46,411 nucleotides of DNA, from NCBI GenBank assembly GCA_028288445.1, contig JAQBNT010000053.1, forward strand, positions 1 through 46,411, read 5' to 3'. Positions within the stretch are counted from its first letter, which is position 1. Each line of letters starts with the position of its first letter. Of the stretch, positions 39,721 through 46,411 are shown one piece after another. Origin of the DNA: Hymenobacter sp. GTDB lineage: Bacteria > Bacteroidota > Bacteroidia > Cytophagales > Hymenobacteraceae. The notes beneath the pieces are model-generated. The model was not told the DNA's origin. It did not search any database and saw only the letters and a list, made by a program, of their open reading frames with translations. Both the position numbers and the translations under genes were made by a program.

Positions 39721-41391
39721 CTACTCCACCACCAGGCGGCGGGTGGCGGTGCTGCCGCCGGCCTGCACCCGCACGGCATAGAGCCCGGCGGGCAGGCCCG
39801 CGAGGTCCAGCTCGGCAAGGGCGTTGGGGGCGGCCCTGAAGGTGCGCACGGGGCGGCCCAGGGCATCGATTACGGTGAGGGTGGCCGTGGCCGCGCCGGG
39901 CACGGCGGGCAGCTGCACGGTGGCCGTGCCGTGGGCGGGGTTGGGAAACAGAGCCAGGCGTTCAGAGGCCCCGGCCGGTGCCGTGCCAGTCAGCGTTTGG
40001 TCCGTCAGGGAGGCCAGAAATCCGATGATTGGCCCGCTTCCCGTGATGGTCAGACCGCCGAAGCTGGCAGGCGGACCAACGGTGCCGCCAACGTATACCG
40101 TCCCGGAACTGCTCACGGCTAAACCGCTGGCTCGGTCGTATTGCGATGTGCTACCCCCCGCCTGCTGGGCCCATACCCATGCGCCCGTAGCCCCCGAATC
40201 GAGGAGCTTGGCCACAAATACGTCGTTACCCGAACCGACGAGCTGACTAGCCCCAAAGGTGGCCCGGTCTGTAAAAACCCCTCCTACGTACACGTTGGCC
40301 CCGCGTGTAGCCACCGTTCTGGCCACATCCTCATTAAAAAATCCGCCGGCTCCCTGGGCCCAGATAAAGCTGGCGGTGTTGCCCGCATCCGTGAGTTTGG
40401 CAACAAATAGGTCAGCCGAACTGCCCGTAATGGCAACGCCGCCAAAGGTGGCAGTGCCGCTGAATCCCCCGGCCATGTACACATCGGCACCATTGGTGGC
40501 CAATGCACTTGCCGCAACGCTGCCAATGCCCTGCTGCACCCACCCGAACCCGCCCGTGCCCGTTAGCTTGGCCACAAAAGCAAAAGCAGGGTACACGGTG
40601 CCACTGGTGAGCGTCGCCGTACCGAAGGATGCTGTGCCCGTGGCGTTGCCCGCTACATAGATGTTGGGACCATTCACGCCCAGTGCCACCGCTCCGTCAG
40701 TGCCGGTGCCGCCCATTTGCCGGGCCCACGCTACGGCTCCGGCATTTCCAGTATCGGTGAGCTGGGCTACGAAGGCGTCGCGGCTGCCCGCACTGATTAA
40801 TAACGTGGTGCCCAAACTGACGGCGCTCGAAAAATACCCCGCCACGTACACATTGCTTCCTTCCAGGGCTATTGCAGTGGCCTGGTCGGCATCGTTGCCG
40901 CCGAGCCGGGTTGCCCAGGCGTAATTAGCCGTCGTTCCGCCATCCGTCAATTTGGCCACGAACCCGTCTCCATCGGCCGAGCCAACCAACGAGGTACCGC
41001 CAAACGCCGCCGTACCGGCGAAGCCGCCTGCAATGAAAACCCCCGTTCCGGCTACTGCCACGGCGGCCACGGGCCCACCCACCCGGCTGGCCCACGCAAA
41101 GCTGCCGCTAACCGGGTTCCATTTGGCCACGAAGCCGTTATTCCCTGGGGCCGATGTAAGAAGGGTGGTGCCAAACCTTAGCGTCCCTTCAAATTCGCCG
41201 GCGATGTATACATTATCAGCAGCATCGACGGCCGTTGCGTTAACAGTAGAACTACTCGGTGCGATGCCTTCGCGTACTGCGGTGGTGGCCATTTGCCAAA
41301 CGGGGGCTTGAGCGCGAGCTATTGGTGCGGCCAGCAATAGCAGCCCTGCGGTCAACAGCCGGAAACGGCCGGAAGAGAAGATGTGCTTCAT
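39721..41391 (-). CDS. T9SS-exported SBBP-type beta-propeller protein, paralogue 1
   Basis: A 556-residue secreted protein with a signal peptide (LLTAGLLLLAAPIARAQ), about eight to nine repeats of roughly 50 residues (pattern NVYVAGxFxGTxxFGxTTLxS..xDxFVAKLTDxGxxxxFxWA, SBBP type), and a C-terminal type A sorting domain starting RLALFPNPAHGTATVQLP and ending with a conserved tail RLVVE. It should cross the outer membrane by the type IX system and be anchored or released at the surface. It is the first of three adjacent paralogues on the same strand. The ATG at 41389-41391 precedes the signal peptide. Ligand unknown. Confidence 0.9.
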   Translation of the reverse strand: MKHIFSSGRFRLLTAGLLLLAAPIARAQAPVWQMATTAVREGIAPSSSTVNATAVDAADNVYIAGEFEGTLRFGTTLLTSAPGNNGFVAKWNPVSGSFAWASRVGGPVAAVAVAGTGVFIAGGFAGTAAFGGTSLVGSADGDGFVAKLTDGGTTANYAWATRLGGNDADQATAIALEGSNVYVAGYFSSAVSLGTTLLISAGSRDAFVAQLTDTGNAGAVAWARQMGGTGTDGAVALGVNGPNIYVAGNATGTASFGTATLTSGTVYPAFAFVAKLTGTGGFGWVQQGIGSVAASALATNGADVYMAGGFSGTATFGGVAITGSSADLFVAKLTDAGNTASFIWAQGAGGFFNEDVARTVATRGANVYVGGVFTDRATFGASQLVGSGNDVFVAKLLDSGATGAWVWAQQAGGSTSQYDRASGLAVSSSGTVYVGGTVGPPASFGGLTITGSGPIIGFLASLTDQTLTGTAPAGASERLALFPNPAHGTATVQLPAVPGAATATLTVIDALGRPVRTFRAAPNALAELDLAGLPAGLYAVRVQAGGSTATRRLVVE

Positions 41392-41547
41392 AGCGACGTA
41401 CAGGTAGGTGATGTGGAAAAACTTTGACAACCGCTTAACGGCAATCGTTTAATGGTACCTAGGGCACACTAAAAACAAATCTGCCCGCACGCAGCAGGCT
41501 TCCAGCCCGCCCTGCGCCACGGATTCGTACTTCACGGCGCGTACGAC

Positions 41548-41710
41548 GCGGCCGTTCCTGTGCGGCTCGCGCACTTTCCCGGGGCGCGTGGCCACGGCCG
41601 GGCTGTGCGCGGGGGCTTACTCCACCACCAGGCGGCGGGTGGCGGTGCTGCCGCCGGCCTGCACCCGCACGGCATACAGCCCGGCGGGCAGGCCCGTCAG
41701 GTCCAGGTCG
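41548..41710. repeat. 163-bp near-identical 3' block, copy A
   Basis: Matches 43543-43705 with about four differences at a constant offset of 1995. It covers the last coding part of the sorting domain, the stop codon and 69 bases beyond. The same coding part, but not the flank, is also very similar at 39721-39800. Confidence 0.85.
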
Positions 41711-43365
41711 GTCCTGGCGTTGGCCGGGGCGGCCTGGGTGCGCAGGGTGCGGCCCAGGGCGTCAAGCACGGCAAGGGTGGCGGTGGCGGTGCCGGGGATA
41801 GCCGGCAGCTGGATGGTGGCGTGGCCGTGGGCAGGGTTGGGGAAGAGAGCCAGGCTTTCCGGACGCAAGGCCGGGGCCGTAGCCGTAAGCAGGAGGTCGG
41901 TAAACGAAGCAAGGTAGGCTTGACCATAGTTGGCTTGGCCAGTGGCAGTGATGCTACCGAAAGTAGCGCCCGGCATAACACTTCCGGCTACGTAAACGGT
42001 GTTCCCGGCAAACGTGACGCCATTTGCGTCATCTGTCTCGGTTCCCCCAATTTGACGGGTCCAGTCGAAGCGCCCGCTGGCCCCGGCATCGGTGAGCCGC
42101 GCCACATAGCCGTCGTTGTTGCCGGCCCCCGTCAGCGGGGGCGTGCCCGCGGCGGTTAGGGTCCCCTGGAAATAGCCGGCGGCATAAATGCTCGTGCCCT
42201 GGCTGACCAGGCAAATGGGATACAGCCTATCGGTGGTGACAGCCAGTGGCTGGGCCCAGTTAAATTGCGCGCTGCCGCCTCCTTCGGTAAGCTTAGCCAC
42301 AAACCCTTCCCTCCAAAACAAGCCCGTGCCGGGACCGGGGCTGGCATTGGTGAGGACAGTGCCTCCAAACTGAGCCTGGGCACTATTGTATACGCCCGCT
42401 ACATAGATACTGCTGCCATTGAGGGCCAGGGAGTAGGCCCCTTTACTACCAGTCCCGCCACCCAACACGGCCCAGGCATAGCTGGCCGAAGCGCCGGCGT
42501 CAACCAGCTTGGCCACCACCATGTCCGAGCCTTGTGGGCTGAGGGTAATGTTATCAAAAGTCGACGGCCTACCTATTGACCCCGCCCAATAAACGGCAGA
42601 GCCTGCGGCGGCCAGGTGGTGGGTATTGGATAAAGAGCCATTCACCGACTGTGCCCAGACAAAACCGGGATTGGCCGAAGTATCGGCTATTTTGGCGATG
42701 AAGTTTGAGCTGGGCGATGTTATCGGCAGGGTAATCGGGGTTGCTCCATCAAATTCAATCGAAGCATTCAACGCCCGTCCGGTGATGTACACATTGTTGC
42801 CGCTCACTGCCAATGCCCCGGTGCTGTTGTCATTGCCCGGACTCCCGGCCCGCAGGGCCCACGCAAAATGAGTGGCCGGCCCCTGGTCTACGATTTTGGC
42901 CACGAACAGGTCGTCGTTGATGCCGAGCCTCTTCGGCGCAAAGATGGGCAGCGTGGTGGTGCCAAAGCTGGCCGCCGTTCCGGAATACGTCCCCAGTATA
43001 TAAACATTGCTCCCGCTCACCGCAATATTATTGCAGAACATGGCGCCGCCGCTGGCTTGCACTGCCCACTCATAGCTGCTGGTGGAATGATTCCATTTGG
43101 CCACAAACACGTCGAAAGCGCCACGAGATGTAAGCGTGGTGGCGCCAAATTGTATCTGCCTCGAGAAATAGCCGGTCAGGTAAACATTGCCCAACGCATC
43201 GGAGGCCGATGCGCCAATAGAGCTTGATGTAGCCCCGGTCTGCCCGGCCAGAAAAACGCTTTGCCAGGCCGGGGCCTGGGCCAGTGCCGGCCGCTGAGCA
43301 AATGCCAATAGCATTACCAACAACAGCCGCCCCGCCAAGAGAGAAGAAGTAAAAAACCGAAGCAT
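41617..43365 (-). CDS. T9SS-exported SBBP-type beta-propeller protein, paralogue 2
   Basis: A 582-residue paralogue with a signal peptide (LLVMLLAFAQRPALAQ), the same 50-residue repeat pattern (NVYLTGYFSRQIQFGATTLT, DVFVAKWNHSTSSYEWAVQ) and a type A sorting domain (LALFPNPAHGHATIQLPAIP ... GLPAGLYAVRVQAG). The repeats are more diverged and of less even length than in the neighbours. Its last 90 coding bases and 69 bases of 3' flank are nearly identical to those of paralogue 3. A TACTTTTG box (complement of 43393-43400) lies 27 bases before the start. Confidence 0.9.
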   Translation of the reverse strand: MLRFFTSSLLAGRLLLVMLLAFAQRPALAQAPAWQSVFLAGQTGATSSSIGASASDALGNVYLTGYFSRQIQFGATTLTSRGAFDVFVAKWNHSTSSYEWAVQASGGAMFCNNIAVSGSNVYILGTYSGTAASFGTTTLPIFAPKRLGINDDLFVAKIVDQGPATHFAWALRAGSPGNDNSTGALAVSGNNVYITGRALNASIEFDGATPITLPITSPSSNFIAKIADTSANPGFVWAQSVNGSLSNTHHLAAAGSAVYWAGSIGRPSTFDNITLSPQGSDMVVAKLVDAGASASYAWAVLGGGTGSKGAYSLALNGSSIYVAGVYNSAQAQFGGTVLTNASPGPGTGLFWREGFVAKLTEGGGSAQFNWAQPLAVTTDRLYPICLVSQGTSIYAAGYFQGTLTAAGTPPLTGAGNNDGYVARLTDAGASGRFDWTRQIGGTETDDANGVTFAGNTVYVAGSVMPGATFGSITATGQANYGQAYLASFTDLLLTATAPALRPESLALFPNPAHGHATIQLPAIPGTATATLAVLDALGRTLRTQAAPANARTDLDLTGLPAGLYAVRVQAGGSTATRRLVVE

Positions 43366-43392
43366 AAGCAGATGGATATAATGTGGAACAAT

Positions 43393-43400
43393 CAAAAGTA
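43393..43400 (-). promoter_or_regulatory. Candidate -7 box TACTTTTG of paralogue 2
   Basis: On the minus strand it reads TACTTTTG, a perfect -7 match 27 bases before the start at 43365; the -33 box is weak. The same octamer precedes the gene starting at 46102. Confidence 0.45.
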
Positions 43401-43463
43401 AGATAAAACCATTGGTTTATGCCCTATAAGGAGTCTGACAATGGGTTTGCGTTGAGCTGAACA

Positions 43464-43498
43464 AAAAAGCCCATTGCGCTATTCGCAATGGGCTTTTT
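43464..43498 (-). terminator. Terminator downstream of paralogue 3
   Basis: Perfect 15-bp arms 43464-43478 and 43484-43498 with A and T runs, about 115 bases past the stop of the gene starting at 45324. Confidence 0.9.
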
Positions 43499-43542
43499 GC
43501 AATCGCACTATAGTACGCGGCAGCCTAATCCACCGGCCCGAT

Positions 43543-43705
43543 GCGGCCGTTCCTGTGCGGCCCGCGCCCTTTCTCGGGGCGCGTGGCCACGGCCGGGCTG
43601 TGCGCGGGGGCTTATTCCACCACCAGGCGGCGGGTGGCGGTGCTGCCGCCGGCCTGCACCCGCACGGCATACAGCCCGGCGGGCAGGCCCGTCAGGTCCA
43701 GGTCG
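43543..43705. repeat. 163-bp near-identical 3' block, copy B
   Basis: Partner of 41548-41710. The identity includes non-coding sequence, which points to a recent duplication or gene conversion, not to selection on the protein. Confidence 0.85.
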
Positions 43706-45324
43706 TGGCGCTGCCCGACGGCGGACAGGGCCAGCGCTTCGGTGCGCACGGGGCGGCCCAGGGCGTCGAGGAGCGTGAGGGTGGCCGCGCCGGCCACGGC
43801 CGGGAGCTGCATCACAACGTGGGCATGGGCCGGGTTGGGGTACAGCTGCCAGGCCCCCAAAGCGTCCGCCGACTTGGTGGCTAAGGCCGCCGCATCCGTG
43901 ATGGAGGCAATAAATGCCCCCGTTCCTGCGGGTGAGATGGTGCCAAATACCGAGCCGCTGCCGCAGGTGCCCCCCACGTACAGGACTGCTGCCGGCGTCA
44001 CACTCACGGTATTGCTGGCAGGGTTGTAGCTTGGGCAGCCCACTTGCTGAACCCAGGCAAACGCGCTGGTCGGCCCGGCATCCGTGAGCCTGGCCACAAA
44101 AATGTCGTATTGCCCGGTACTGGTCAGGGTGGTGGTGCCGAAGCTGGCCGGGCCCGCGAAGGTTCCGCTGGCATACACGTTGGCTCCCAGCACGGCCAGC
44201 CCGCCCACGGTTTCAAAGCCCGCGCCGCCGAAGGACTTGCTCCACACGAAGCGGCCATCCGCAGCGGCGAGCTTGCCCACAAAGCCGTCCCGCAGGCCGG
44301 CACTCGTCAGGCTGGTGGTTCCGGCGGCGGCGGCGGTCGTGAAATGGCCCGTCACGTAGGCCCCGGCACTGTTGGCCGCCACGCTCACTACTTCATCGGC
44401 GGCCGTTCCGCCCATCGAGCTGGCCCAGGCAAAGGTGCCGGTGGTGCCGGCGTCCACGAACTTGGCCACGTAGCCGTCCCGTCCCCCGGCATTGGTCAGG
44501 CTGGTAGTTCCTATCACGTCCGTGCCCTCAAACCAGCCCCCCACGTACAAATCGGTGCCGCTGAGGGCCAGCGTCTGGGTCACTTCGTCGCCGGTGCCGC
44601 CAAAAGACTGCGCCCAAACCACGCTGCTGCTGGCCCCGGCGTCCACCAGCTTGGCCAAAAACCCATCGGTACCGCCCGCGCCACCGCCATTGCTCACCAT
44701 AGTGGTCGCGCCCAGGCTCACCGTGCCCTTAAATTGCCCGGCCAGGTACACATTGGCCCCGCTCACCGCCACGGCCGACTTCTTGCCCAAGGGGGTAAGG
44801 CTGTAGTTAGAAGTTGCCGCGGGCGTGATGTATTGCGCCCAGGTGCTGCTGGCGCTGGTCCCGGCGTCGGTCAGCTTGTCGATAAAAACGACCTGCTTCG
44901 CATTGGCTATCGTGGTGCCGCCAAACGTGCGGCTACCAAATATCACGCCGGTTACGTAGACGCTGGTCCCCGAAACGGCCAGGCCCGTGGCGTTAATCGA
45001 CCCGCCCATTCCCCGGCTCTGCAGGCCCCACACCGCGGTGTTGGTCGCCGTGTTCCACTTGATGAGAAAGATTTCGGCACCGGGCGAGTGGGTGTCGCCG
45101 TTTTGAAACGTTAGCCCTCCGAAGCTGAACGTCATGGAAGAAAAACCGCCCAGCAGGTACACGTTGCCGTTGCCGTCCGGCACCGTTTCGTTCACTACCC
45201 CCCCGCTGCCCACGTAGGCGGCTTGCCAGCTGGGGGCCTGGGCCCGGATGGTAGCGCTGGCCAGCAGCATAATCAGCAAAAGCGCGCCCGATAGGCCACG
45301 CGAGAAACAGGAAAGGTTTTTCAT
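43612..45324 (-). CDS. T9SS-exported SBBP-type beta-propeller protein, paralogue 3
   Basis: A 570-residue paralogue: signal peptide (GLSGALLLIMLLASATIRAQ), regular SBBP-type repeats (VYLAGQFKGTVSLGATTMVS, DGFLAKLVDAGASSSVVWAQ, DLYVGGWFEGTDVIGTTSLT) and a type A sorting domain (AWQLYPNPAHAHVVMQLPAV ... RLVVE). Export through the type IX system is expected. It is the most upstream of the three tandem genes; a terminator after it indicates that the three are transcribed separately or partly so. Start ATG at 45322-45324. Confidence 0.9.
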   Translation of the reverse strand: MKNLSCFSRGLSGALLLIMLLASATIRAQAPSWQAAYVGSGGVVNETVPDGNGNVYLLGGFSSMTFSFGGLTFQNGDTHSPGAEIFLIKWNTATNTAVWGLQSRGMGGSINATGLAVSGTSVYVTGVIFGSRTFGGTTIANAKQVVFIDKLTDAGTSASSTWAQYITPAATSNYSLTPLGKKSAVAVSGANVYLAGQFKGTVSLGATTMVSNGGGAGGTDGFLAKLVDAGASSSVVWAQSFGGTGDEVTQTLALSGTDLYVGGWFEGTDVIGTTSLTNAGGRDGYVAKFVDAGTTGTFAWASSMGGTAADEVVSVAANSAGAYVTGHFTTAAAAGTTSLTSAGLRDGFVGKLAAADGRFVWSKSFGGAGFETVGGLAVLGANVYASGTFAGPASFGTTTLTSTGQYDIFVARLTDAGPTSAFAWVQQVGCPSYNPASNTVSVTPAAVLYVGGTCGSGSVFGTISPAGTGAFIASITDAAALATKSADALGAWQLYPNPAHAHVVMQLPAVAGAATLTLLDALGRPVRTEALALSAVGQRHDLDLTGLPAGLYAVRVQAGGSTATRRLVVE

Positions 45325-45408
45325 GGATATGAATAGAAAGGGTCACCGCACTGTACAACGCGTGGATGCTTACCAGCCGGCAGCAGCCGAAAGCCCTGGA
45401 AACGCAAA

Positions 45409-45432
45409 CGCCCCGGCCAGCCGGCCGGGGCG
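45409..45432 (-). terminator. GC-rich hairpin after the gene starting at 46102
   Basis: Arms CGCCCCGGCC (45409-45418) and GGCCGGGGCG (45423-45432) are perfect around AGCC, 29 bases past the stop; on the minus strand only a weak T-rich run follows, so terminator function is likely but not certain. Confidence 0.6.
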
Positions 45433-45460
45433 CAGGAAAACGGCCGACGGCCGGCGCAGC

Positions 45461-46102
45461 CTACTGCACAATGCGGCTTTTGATGGCCGAATACTTCGGC
45501 TCGATGGTAGAGCCGACGAGGGCGGCCACCTTCACGTAAACTTTCGTGCCCGACTCGAAGGGGCCGAGCTGGCGCTCGCGCCCGCCGCCCACCGCCACCA
45601 GCCACTGGTCTTCGGGCAGCGTGGGGTGGGTGGAGTAGCGGATAAGGTTCTGAATGGTGCCGGTGGGGCGCTTGAGGCGGAGCAGCAGGCAGCCGGACCG
45701 GGGGCCGTCCAGCAGCTCCAGGTCCATCACGGTGTCGGTACCCACAGCGGTCATGACGCGGCCGGCCGTGCCGGCGGCGTCGGCCAGGGTGAGGCCCGAG
45801 GAGAGCAGGGCGGGCTCGTCGCCGGGGTAGTCCAGGTTCAGGCGTTTGGCCAGACGGCCCAGCTCGGTGGTGGTGGCGGTGCGCAGCAGGTCGCGCTGGG
45901 CGGTTTGGGCGGGCGTGGGGTGGTCGGTGGCGGCCACCTCGGTGTCGAGGGCGGCCACGGCAGCGTCCAGGGCCTTTGCCAAATCGCCCCCTTTGGTGAT
46001 GAAGGGGCTGGCCGTGGTCTGGCGTATCACGGCGCGGGCGAAGGGCGACACCGCTTCGTAGAGCAGGTAGCCGTAGTCCTCGATAAGTTTGGGTTTGCGC
46101 AT
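45461..46102 (-). CDS. Hypothetical protein with FN3-like C-terminal strand pattern
   Basis: A 213-residue soluble protein without signal peptide (MRKPKLIEDYGYLLYEAVSP). The N-terminal half is helical and acidic (about residues 25-90, LAKALDAAVAALDTEVAATD), and the C-terminal half is beta-rich: LRLKRPTGTIQNLIRYST, QWLVAVGGGRERQLGPFESG, TKVYVKVAALVG, resembling the F and G strands of a fibronectin type III domain. I do not recognise the family. A TACTTTTG box (complement of 46142-46149) lies 40 bases before the ATG at 46100-46102, with TTTC about 20 bases further upstream. Confidence 0.7.
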   Translation of the reverse strand: MRKPKLIEDYGYLLYEAVSPFARAVIRQTTASPFITKGGDLAKALDAAVAALDTEVAATDHPTPAQTAQRDLLRTATTTELGRLAKRLNLDYPGDEPALLSSGLTLADAAGTAGRVMTAVGTDTVMDLELLDGPRSGCLLLRLKRPTGTIQNLIRYSTHPTLPEDQWLVAVGGGRERQLGPFESGTKVYVKVAALVGSTIEPKYSAIKSRIVQ

Positions 46103-46141
46103 GGGTAAGGGGGGATAAAAGGGTGAGGGAGTGATGAGCCT

Positions 46142-46149
46142 CAAAAGTA
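46142..46149 (-). promoter_or_regulatory. Candidate -7 box TACTTTTG of the gene starting at 46102
   Basis: Perfect -7 match on the minus strand 40 bases before the start; a TTTC about 20 bases upstream is a near match to the -33 box. Confidence 0.5.
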
Positions 46150-46224
46150 GATGCTCCCCCAACCGCTGCGAAACCGGCGGTTTTACTCACGGCAATCGGT
46201 GCCGTCAATAGCCCGAAAATTACC

Positions 46225-46411
46225 CCCCAGTACCAGCGCCGGCCACCCCGCGAAACCGGCTCACGGCCATCCCGGTCGCGCTATCCGCCATCGCCGACAA
46301 GCCGTTTCTCTCCCGAAAACGCATTTCCGGGATGGCCGACAAGCCCGTTTGCCCGGAAAACCGCTTGTCGGCCATCGCGGAAACGGGTTTTCGGAGGGTG
46401 AACCAGCCCGT
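46225..46411. repeat. Repeat-rich region with GCCGACAAGC motif
   Basis: The motif GCCGACAAGC occurs at 46293 and 46335, and GATGGCCGACAAGC (46331-46344) is exactly inverted at 46363-46376 around an 18-base loop. Related pieces (GAAACCGGC, GGAAAACCG, GGAAACGGG) alternate between them. No ORF is convincing here; the structure runs up to or beyond the window edge. Confidence 0.7.

Overview
The window is GC-rich chromosomal DNA from a Bacteroidota member of the order Cytophagales, most likely Hymenobacter or a close relative. The evidence is the type IX secretion (T9SS) C-terminal sorting domains, a carboxypeptidase-regulatory-like TonB-dependent receptor, TAnnTTTG promoter boxes, the lack of clear Shine-Dalgarno sites, and many long intergenic inverted repeats. 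No rRNA, tRNA, CRISPR array, transposase or phage module was seen.

Layout. 1-2151: 3' part of a PAS hybrid histidine kinase ending in receiver and HPt domains. 2202-7230 (minus): FUSC membrane protein, coiled-coil lipoprotein, winged-helix regulator, a 21-bp tandem repeat tract, bestrophin-like channel and RidA-family protein. 7416-10474 (plus): periplasmic double TonB_C protein, a DisA_N (diadenylate cyclase-type) protein with a probable DACNV sensor domain, and a small coiled-coil locus split over two frames. 10482-14434 (minus): DUF4442 hotdog protein, PPC/DUF296 protein, then a DUF4097-like protein, an anti-sigma-like membrane protein and an ECF sigma factor that look like one regulatory unit.

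14576-27472 is the centrepiece, a complete assimilatory sulfate-reduction locus on the plus strand: promoter, SAM-I riboswitch, a cysteine-rich leader ORF, cysH (APS reductase type), cysD, cysN, cobA (SUMT), cysJ, a second triple-Cys leader ORF overlapping the start of a TonB-dependent receptor gene, cysI, and a fusion of precorrin-2 dehydrogenase/ferrochelatase with a TSUP (TauE/SafE) membrane domain. Together these activate sulfate to APS, reduce it to sulfite and sulfide, make the siroheme needed by CysI, and may move a sulfur compound across both membranes. The riboswitch and the polycysteine ORFs suggest control by both SAM and cysteine supply.

27502-39633: a lipoprotein whose frame runs through its own terminator, a divergent HxlR regulator/SDR pair, an ALDH7-type aldehyde dehydrogenase, a lone AAA ATPase, HtrA/Do protease and Hsp20, a DUF2490-like outer-membrane protein, an M20 amidohydrolase, a SPOR lipoprotein overlapping deoC, and a small unknown protein. 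39721-45324: three tandem paralogous SBBP-type propeller proteins with T9SS tails, two of them sharing an almost identical 163-bp 3' block. 45461-46102: an unknown protein with an FN3-like tail, followed by a repeat-rich end.

Two families of intergenic inverted repeats recur: a GTCATnC...GnATGAC family (six copies) and a GTAGYGYG...CGCGCTAC family (three or four copies). Many long antisense ORFs are side effects of high GC and were left out.
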